From assembly GCA_020859745.1 (NCBI GenBank), contig JAJBVQ010000092.1, forward strand, positions 1 through 18,806: a stretch of DNA of 18,806 bases, given 5' to 3'. The notes under the pieces are model-generated. The model was not told the origin of the DNA and did no database searches. It saw nothing but the letters and a program-made list of their open reading frames with translations. Origin of the DNA: Rikenellaceae bacterium (lineage in GTDB: Bacteria; Bacteroidota; Bacteroidia; Bacteroidales; Rikenellaceae). A program made the position numbers and the translations under genes. Below are positions 13,259 through 18,806 of the stretch, one piece after another. The number at the start of each line of letters is the position of its first letter. Position 1 is the stretch's first letter.

Positions 13259-15148
13259 ATGACCGACCGAAAGAAAATACGATACACCCTCCTGTTGCTG
13301 GCCGCCGTGGCCGTCGGGATGTTGGCCCCCGCGGCCCGCGTTCCCGGCCTGCGAAAGGCGCAGCGGGAGGAGCGCAGGGCCGACCGCCATTTCATTGCCC
13401 AACGGTTCGGGCGGGCGATGGTCCTCTATGACGAGGCGATCGCCGACGCGCCCGTGCCGGCGGTCAAAGCGGAACTGCACCTCAAGGCTGCGCGGCTGCA
13501 CTTTATGCTGCGTGATTACCCGCAGGCCGCCGCCCACTTCGCCCGCACGATGGAGCTGGATGAAACGATACTGGCCGTGGCCGACGTCTGCGACTACATC
13601 GACGCCCTGCGGTTCGCCGGGCGCACCGGGGAGGCCGAAGCCGTCTGTCTCGAATACGCCTACCGCGACCGTTACAGCCGCAACCAGCGCTACGGGAATC
13701 TGCTCGACGCCCTGGCCATGCGCCACGAGGCCGAAACCGAGTCGGGCTACGAAGTGCGGCGGATGCTTTTCGACTCGCCCTTCGCCGAGTACTGGGTCGG
13801 CCGCTTCCGCGACCAGCTCTTCTACGCTATGAGCCGGAGCGCGTTCAACGACCCCCATAAGCTCTTTTTCCACCGCACCCACTATTACACGTTCAATCCG
13901 CGCGTGGAGACCGCCGAGCCTCTGCCGACGCAGGGCCGCCGGGGGCACGGACGGCAATTTTTTCCGTCGATCCCGCTGGCCCTGATGGACGGCCCGGTAG
14001 CCGTAGCCGCCGATGCCAGCCTGATGATCGCCACCACCGTCGTCTACACCGACAAGGAGCAGATCCGGATGGTGGACGGGAGGCTGAAACCCTTCGCCAC
14101 TCATTTGCTGGTGTCGGAGTACGACGCCCGGCGCAACGGCTGGACTGCCTACAAGCCCGCGTTCCCGCAGGCCGACAGCGTATCGTACGCCCACCCATTC
14201 CTGTGCGATGACGACCGGACGCTGCTTTTCGCCTCCGACATGCCGGGCGGTTACGGCGGCTTCGACCTCTATGTCTCGCGCTGGGACGAGCAGGAACACC
14301 GCTGGAGCGAGCCGGTGAACCTCGGGCCTGCGGTCAACACCGAGGGGGATGAGATATACCCCGTGGCCACGGGTAACGGCCGGCTGGTCTTCGCCTCCAA
14401 CGGGTTGCCCGGCTTCGGCGGCTATGACCTGTTCGTCGCCGGGTTCGATGCCGAAGGCATCGTGCCGGGCAGCGTGACCCACTTCCCGTGGCCCGTCAAT
14501 TCGCAATACAACGACTATTACCTGCTGCCGACCGATCCGCAGTCCGGCTTCTTCGCTTCCGACCGCGACAGGCGCACCGGGGACGATATATACGCTTACC
14601 GTTTCGACCGCTCGCAGCTGACTGATGGCGCCCCCTTCTTCGGCCTCTCCGAAGCCAAGGCGGTCACGGGTGGCGCGCTGGCCCTCGACGGACTCGTCGA
14701 GCAGCGCAACAGCGAACCGTGGCGCGTGCCGCTGCCCGAATACGTGCGGCCCTCGCGCGAGCTGCTGGCCGTGGTCTATTTCGACTTCGACGACGATAAG
14801 CTCGATGCCGATTCGCGAAGGACACTCGACGGTTTGACGAACGGCCTGCCCTATTTGCCCGACGGGTTCGATCTGGTGGGTTACGCCGATGAAATCGGCG
14901 GCGAGTCGTACAACGACGAGCTTTCGTCCCGCCGGGCAAAGGCGGTGGCGGCTTACCTCGAAGCCCGCATGGGGCTTCCCTGCACCGCCGAGGGGCGGGG
15001 CAAGGTGCGCCTTACGCGCCGGGAGATGGAGCAGGCCCTTCGCTGGATCGACCGCGACGACGCTTCGATCCTCGGCAGGGAAGAGCGCATTCGCCTTAAC
15101 CGCCGCGCGCGCCGGGTCGAAATCTACAACCGAACTGCTAATCAATAA
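13259..15148 (+). CDS. TPR/PD40 propeller/OmpA-domain envelope protein
   Basis: A 629-residue protein with an N-terminal export signal or anchor (about 8-24). Residues about 30-140 are helical and TPR-like (AELHLKAARLHFMLRDYPQA). A beta-propeller with PD40-type blades follows, each with an FAS motif: TLLFASDMPGGYGGFDLYVS at 321-340, RLVFASNGLPGFGGYDLFVA at 375-394 and GFFASDRDRRTGDDIY at 430-445. The C-terminus is an OmpA domain: VVYFDFDDDKLD at 505-516, GYADEIG at 541-547 (D544), LSSRRAKAV at 555-563 and a final RRARRVEI, all at places that bind peptidoglycan diaminopimelate. The order resembles PorE of the type IX secretion system, but the operon points to a pilus-linked relative. It probably fixes the pilus base to peptidoglycan from the periplasm. 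It lies 9 bases after the DUF3575 gene. Confidence 0.83.
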   Translation: MTDRKKIRYTLLLLAAVAVGMLAPAARVPGLRKAQREERRADRHFIAQRFGRAMVLYDEAIADAPVPAVKAELHLKAARLHFMLRDYPQAAAHFARTMELDETILAVADVCDYIDALRFAGRTGEAEAVCLEYAYRDRYSRNQRYGNLLDALAMRHEAETESGYEVRRMLFDSPFAEYWVGRFRDQLFYAMSRSAFNDPHKLFFHRTHYYTFNPRVETAEPLPTQGRRGHGRQFFPSIPLALMDGPVAVAADASLMIATTVVYTDKEQIRMVDGRLKPFATHLLVSEYDARRNGWTAYKPAFPQADSVSYAHPFLCDDDRTLLFASDMPGGYGGFDLYVSRWDEQEHRWSEPVNLGPAVNTEGDEIYPVATGNGRLVFASNGLPGFGGYDLFVAGFDAEGIVPGSVTHFPWPVNSQYNDYYLLPTDPQSGFFASDRDRRTGDDIYAYRFDRSQLTDGAPFFGLSEAKAVTGGALALDGLVEQRNSEPWRVPLPEYVRPSRELLAVVYFDFDDDKLDADSRRTLDGLTNGLPYLPDGFDLVGYADEIGGESYNDELSSRRAKAVAAYLEARMGLPCTAEGRGKVRLTRREMEQALRWIDRDDASILGREERIRLNRRARRVEIYNRTANQ

Positions 15149-15162
15149 AACCGAGAACTGAT

Positions 15163-17622
15163 ATGAAAAGGATAAAAATATATGGCCTCCTGCTGTTCCT
15201 GCTGCTGTCGGGCGGCGCGGCCGTCGAACAGGCCGCGGCGCAGTACATGCCGGTGGTATTCGACAAGCGTTACGGGGAGGAGAGCCGTTTCGGGCTGGTG
15301 TGTCCGGTGGGCGGGGACGAGGTGGTGATGGCCGGGACGGAGAACGGCCGCCCGGCGATCGTCTGGCTCGATCGCACGGGCAATGCCGTGCTTTCACGCC
15401 CGATGGAGAATTTTACGCAGGTCAACAGCGTGGTACCGGCCGGCGACGGACGAGTGCTGGTGATCGGGCAGGCGCGGCAGGTTGCCGACAAGTCACGCCG
15501 GAATGCCGCTGTGACCGGCTGTGCCACGATTATCGACCGTACGGGCAAGGCTTTGGGCAATGTCTATGCGGGCGGCGCGGGTAGCGCCCTGCTCAACGGG
15601 CGCGTGCTGACCGGCGGCGGACTGCTGCTGGGCGGCTACGAAGCTAAAACGGACGGAGGCCGGGCCGGGATGATCCTCAAAACCGCGCCCGACGGACGCA
15701 TCCAGTATAAATATACGCCGTCCTCGGGAGCCGAATGTTCGGTGTTCGACGTGCTGGGCAGCGCTACGGAATACGTTTTCGCCGCCTTTTCGGCAGCGGA
15801 CGGCGAGGGCGACGCTACCGTGGTGCGCCTCGACGACCGCGGCAAGCCCTTTTACGCCGTCCGGCTTCCGGCGGCCGGCTCGCGCGTGACCCGACTGACG
15901 GCCGCCGCCGACGGTTCGCTCTTCGTGGCCGCCGGTTCTCCGGCCGGGGGAACGCTCTACAAACTGCGACCGGAGGGCGATATTGTCTTCGCCAAGAATA
16001 TCGTTCCCGCAGCACAAGGGGCCACGTTGAACCACCTGTTCGTTTCGCGCACGGGCCAGGTGCTGGTCGGCGGAAGCGGGGGCGGGCGCGGCTACTACGC
16101 CATGCTGCGTAACGACGGGACAACGCTTTGCCAGGGGACTTTCGCCGGCATCGTGAGCGGTGCGGGGATGAACCGCGAAAGCGGCGAGGCGGTGGTAACC
16201 TCATTCGACGAGGGAAGCGGCTTCGGCTCGTTCGTGCGTATCGCCGCGGCGGGTAAGCCGGAGTTCGAAAAGCCGCTGGACGGCTGTTTCGACCGTGTGA
16301 AGATCAACAACAGCAACGAAGTGCTGCTCGTCTCGTCCGGCGAAGGCCGCATCTGTATCTATTCCCCTTTCGGCGAGCGGCTTTCGGACCGTTTCGTGGC
16401 CGGTAACAAACCCGCCGCCTTCGCTTCGGCGCACCTGACCCCCACCGGGGAGGTGCTGTTCCAGGGGATGGAAAACCGGCTGGTGAAAGCCGGGCACGGT
16501 GTCTATGTCTCGGACGTGAAGATCAGCAAGCCGGTGGACGGCTACGTGACGGCCCTGTTCACCGTAACCCTGTCGGGCTACGCGACGACCCCGGAGGGCT
16601 CGCCGGTGCCCGTGAGCGTCAAATACGGCACGCGCGCCGCGTCGGCCAAAGAGGAGCTGAATTTCAGCCCCGTTTCGGGTACCCTCTCGTTCATCCCGGC
16701 CAACGACAATGCCAACCGTTACCTCATCAACCAGTATGTCGAAGTGCCGGTCAAGGCCAACGATTTTGTGGAGGGGAGCAAGGAGTTCTCGCTGGTGCTT
16801 TCGGACGCGGAACAGAGTTACCTGATTAAATCTGTCGGCAAAGGGGTGATCGAAGACCAGCTGGCCGTGGTCAAGACTGTCGGCGTACAGGACGGTATCG
16901 AGAACGAGAAAGACGTGGTCTACCGGTTGGGCCTGTTCAAGACCAACGGCGTGCCGCTGACCAACGCCACCGGATCGGTGATCGTCGTGGACGGCAAGTA
17001 CGGCGAAGGGACGGCAGATGCGCTGGATTTCGACATGGGCCGCACGCCGCGCGTACTAATCCCGAACGGCCAGTCCTCGGCGGAGTTCAACGTCCGTACC
17101 TTGAGCGACACGCGCTACGAGCTGCCCAAGTCGGTGGTGATCGACTTCGACAAGATCCACGCCCTGAGCACCTCGAACGTCTCGTTCGACGGCTCGCTGC
17201 TCAGCTGCACCGGCCATATCGCCGACCAGCCCGCCGTGATGACCGTCAGTTCGCTGGGCGACCACGGACGGCGCAACAACAACGTCGTTTCGGGCTTCTT
17301 CAGCATCGCCCTGCGGCGGGCCTCGGACGGGTCGCTGCTGACCAACTGCACCGGAAACGACATCGTCCTGACATGCAGCCCCGCGGCGGACAACACGGCC
17401 GTGGAAGGGAAGGATTACGTCTTCACCAACCTGCACAACCTGCGAATCGGGGGCGACGGCCGCCAGAGCGCCGTCAACCTCAGCGGGATCGTGCTGTACA
17501 GCCCCGATGCTGAAACCAAACAGCTCGGCGTGAAGATCGACAGCGTCGGCTCGCCTGCCGGGGCGCCCGCCATCGGGATCGCTGCGGATCGCCGCGAAGC
17601 CGGGTTCTCGATCCGGAATTAG
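15163..17622 (+). CDS. Large secreted propeller plus Calx-beta-like repeat protein
   Basis: An 819-residue exported protein (signal MKRIKIYGLLLFLLL, cleavage near AAAQ at 24-27). Residues about 30-440 hold repeated short strands with D/R-x-G turns (WLDRTGNAVL, IDRTGKALGN, LDDRGKPFYA, LRPEGDIVFA), which suggest a beta-propeller. Residues about 455-819 contain three Calx-beta-like modules: the first has FIPANDN and VKANDFVEGSKEFSLVLSD, the second LIPNGQSSAEFNVRTL, and the third EGKDYVF with SGIVLYSP. No type IX C-terminal sorting domain is seen. Gene order (14 bases after the OmpA-type gene, 24 before the next lipoprotein) makes it part of the fimbrial operon. It may be a tip adhesin or a periplasmic or surface accessory. 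Function is inferred only from domains. Confidence 0.72.
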   Translation: MKRIKIYGLLLFLLLSGGAAVEQAAAQYMPVVFDKRYGEESRFGLVCPVGGDEVVMAGTENGRPAIVWLDRTGNAVLSRPMENFTQVNSVVPAGDGRVLVIGQARQVADKSRRNAAVTGCATIIDRTGKALGNVYAGGAGSALLNGRVLTGGGLLLGGYEAKTDGGRAGMILKTAPDGRIQYKYTPSSGAECSVFDVLGSATEYVFAAFSAADGEGDATVVRLDDRGKPFYAVRLPAAGSRVTRLTAAADGSLFVAAGSPAGGTLYKLRPEGDIVFAKNIVPAAQGATLNHLFVSRTGQVLVGGSGGGRGYYAMLRNDGTTLCQGTFAGIVSGAGMNRESGEAVVTSFDEGSGFGSFVRIAAAGKPEFEKPLDGCFDRVKINNSNEVLLVSSGEGRICIYSPFGERLSDRFVAGNKPAAFASAHLTPTGEVLFQGMENRLVKAGHGVYVSDVKISKPVDGYVTALFTVTLSGYATTPEGSPVPVSVKYGTRAASAKEELNFSPVSGTLSFIPANDNANRYLINQYVEVPVKANDFVEGSKEFSLVLSDAEQSYLIKSVGKGVIEDQLAVVKTVGVQDGIENEKDVVYRLGLFKTNGVPLTNATGSVIVVDGKYGEGTADALDFDMGRTPRVLIPNGQSSAEFNVRTLSDTRYELPKSVVIDFDKIHALSTSNVSFDGSLLSCTGHIADQPAVMTVSSLGDHGRRNNNVVSGFFSIALRRASDGSLLTNCTGNDIVLTCSPAADNTAVEGKDYVFTNLHNLRIGGDGRQSAVNLSGIVLYSPDAETKQLGVKIDSVGSPAGAPAIGIAADRREAGFSIRN

Positions 17623-17646
17623 TCTGTGAAACCTTGTGGAAAGACC

Positions 17647-18806
17647 ATGAATATCTGTCAATCAAAAATAGTACTGGCGGTGCTTCCGCTGCTGGTCTTC
17701 GCCGCCTGCCGGCGGGGGCCCGCTCCGGAAATGCCGGAGGATGCGGGCAACTCCCTGCGGTTCGATATGAGCGGCATCGCCCGCGCCACGGTGGCGAACA
17801 CCGATGTATATGTCTTCGACGGCGACGGTGCCGCGCAGGGGCAGTTTAACCATAAAGTGCTGAACGTCGATCGTTCGGCCGACCGCCTTTCAATGAATGT
17901 TCCGGAAGGGACTTGGGATCTGTTCCTGCTCAGCGCCGACCCTGCCGTGCGGGCCGGGATACGGAATCCCGTGCGCGGCAGCGACCGGGCGTCCCAGAAG
18001 ATGGTGGAATTCGCGGCGTGGGACAACTCCGAACCCTCCGTAGTGCGGGTTCCGGAACTCCGCACCGCCCGTATCGACGGGCAGGTAGTCAGCGCAAACC
18101 AGCAGCAGACCGCTTCGGCCACGCTGGCCCGGAACGCCGCCATGATCAAGGTCGTCGTGGCCGATGTCGAGGGGGTGGAGGAGGGCTACTCCTCCCACTT
18201 GTTCGAACTGCGCGGGGTGCCCAACGCCCTGAGCTGGTCGGGCAGTCTGTGGCCCGACAAGGAGAACCCGCAGGTGGGTGCCGACCCGATGCGCACCCCG
18301 CTGTCGATCTCCACCGACCCGGCGACGGGCCGTCAGCACAGCGACACCCTGACCTTTGTCGTACCCGCGCACGTGGGAACGGATTATCTGGCGACCAATC
18401 CCGCTGATACCTCGACCCATAAGCTGAGAGTGTGGCTCCGGCTGCACACCGCCGCCGGGGATGTGGAGAAAGAGGCCGAGCTGCCGCTGGTGCCCAAAGC
18501 CAACAAGATCATTGTGGCGCGGCTGTTCGTGAAGGCCGATTTGACTTTCAACACGACCATCGAGGAGTGGACGGACACGGAGGTGAACGCCGGTTTCGGC
18601 CAGACCTCCCTGCAAGTGAGTAAAACCAACGTGGGGCTGGCCTGGAAAGACACCGTCTATGTGAAATCCGGCAAAGCCGTGACGATCACTTCCCAAGCGC
18701 CGTGGCTCACCACGCGGGCGATCGACGCCGAGCGGATCGAACTCACGGCGGAGGTGGAGGATTATTCCGCGCCCCGCTCCACTTATGTGCACCTCCCGGC
18801 CGGAAA
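17647..18806 (+). CDS. Fimbrillin-like lipoprotein with BACON-like domain (3' end beyond window)
   Basis: The reading frame is open to the window end, so only the first 386 residues are seen. A lipoprotein signal (MNICQSKIVL, then VFAAC; lipidated C21) is followed by a fimbrillin/FimB-Mfa2-like part: ATVANTDVYVFDGDG near 47-61, MNVPEGTWDLFLLSAD near 80-95 and NAAMIKVVVADVEGV near 163-177, ending in the typical TIEEWTDTEVNAGFG near 304-318. From about 320 a BACON-like module begins: VTITSQAPWLTTRA, then LTAEVEDYSAPRSTYVHL, with the conserved Trp and R-x-x-x-hydrophobic pattern. Such proteins often end fimbrial operons as tip or minor subunits that bind mucin or glycan. ATG 17647 is the only start that leaves a good signal peptide. 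Its true length and last domain are unknown. Confidence 0.78.
   Translation, partial: MNICQSKIVLAVLPLLVFAACRRGPAPEMPEDAGNSLRFDMSGIARATVANTDVYVFDGDGAAQGQFNHKVLNVDRSADRLSMNVPEGTWDLFLLSADPAVRAGIRNPVRGSDRASQKMVEFAAWDNSEPSVVRVPELRTARIDGQVVSANQQQTASATLARNAAMIKVVVADVEGVEEGYSSHLFELRGVPNALSWSGSLWPDKENPQVGADPMRTPLSISTDPATGRQHSDTLTFVVPAHVGTDYLATNPADTSTHKLRVWLRLHTAAGDVEKEAELPLVPKANKIIVARLFVKADLTFNTTIEEWTDTEVNAGFGQTSLQVSKTNVGLAWKDTVYVKSGKAVTITSQAPWLTTRAIDAERIELTAEVEDYSAPRSTYVHLPAG

Noticed and set aside
12632..15397. A very long open frame (over 900 codons) on the minus strand across the DUF3575 and OmpA-type genes
   Set aside because: It lies opposite well-supported plus-strand genes with clear domains, has low-complexity composition and no recognisable motif. 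Such frames are common opposite GC-rich genes.
15163..17622. Type IX secretion cargo
   Set aside because: The C-terminus lacks the basic-ended sorting domain with its conserved Gly and Lys strands; no such domain was seen in the other secreted proteins either.
1..18806. rRNA, tRNA, CRISPR arrays, insertion sequences
   Set aside because: No conserved rRNA blocks, tRNA cloverleaf with a T-loop, regularly spaced repeats or transposase genes were recognised.

Overview
The window comes from a GC-rich member of the Bacteroidales, most likely Alistipes or another Rikenellaceae. This is inferred from protein types (Flavobacteriia/Bacteroidales-type short arginine decarboxylase, HU-CCDC81 domain, DUF3575, Mfa/FimA fimbrillins), from Bacteroidetes promoters (TAnnTTTG at -7, TTG at -33), and from the lack of Shine-Dalgarno sites. 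No rRNA, tRNA, CRISPR array or insertion sequence was seen.

Left part (1-7711), housekeeping and non-coding DNA. Positions 1-660 hold no gene but are dense in hairpins, including a nested structure that looks like a small RNA on the minus strand. speA (661-2055, minus) diverges from a gene for a membrane-anchored HU-CCDC81 protein with a long Pro/Gln linker (2461-3579). Then come a secreted LamG plus endonuclease/exonuclease/phosphatase protein (3663-5195), a structured gene-free stretch (5196-5663), a translationally overlapping pair of a YejK/NdpA-type nucleoid protein and a GNAT acetyltransferase (5664-7188), and a small orphan protein (7301-7648). The orphan's promoter is built into the terminator of the gene before it.

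Right part (7756-18806), a fimbrial locus with an apparent DNA switch. A tyrosine recombinase (7756-9033) is followed by a segment of about 1.2 kb bounded by perfect 23-bp inverted repeats (9087-9109 and 10262-10284). The segment carries an AraC-family regulator on the minus strand. Downstream, in one orientation, lie a FimA/Mfa1-like major fimbrillin lipoprotein, a FimB/Mfa2-like lipoprotein, a DUF3575 barrel protein, a TPR/PD40/OmpA protein, a large secreted propeller plus Calx-beta-like protein, and a last fimbrillin-like lipoprotein with a BACON-like domain, cut by the window end.

How it may work (inference): in the orientation given here no convincing promoter faces the fimbrillin gene. 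A perfect -7 element at 9151-9158, inside the segment, points away from it. Another, at 9070-9077 outside the segment, points in and meets a terminator at once. Inverting the segment would place the inner promoter before the fimbrial operon and the outer one before araC. The window therefore looks like the OFF state of a phase-variable type V pilus locus in which the regulator gene travels inside the switch. The repeats and the promoter and terminator motifs are seen directly; inversion itself is not shown.
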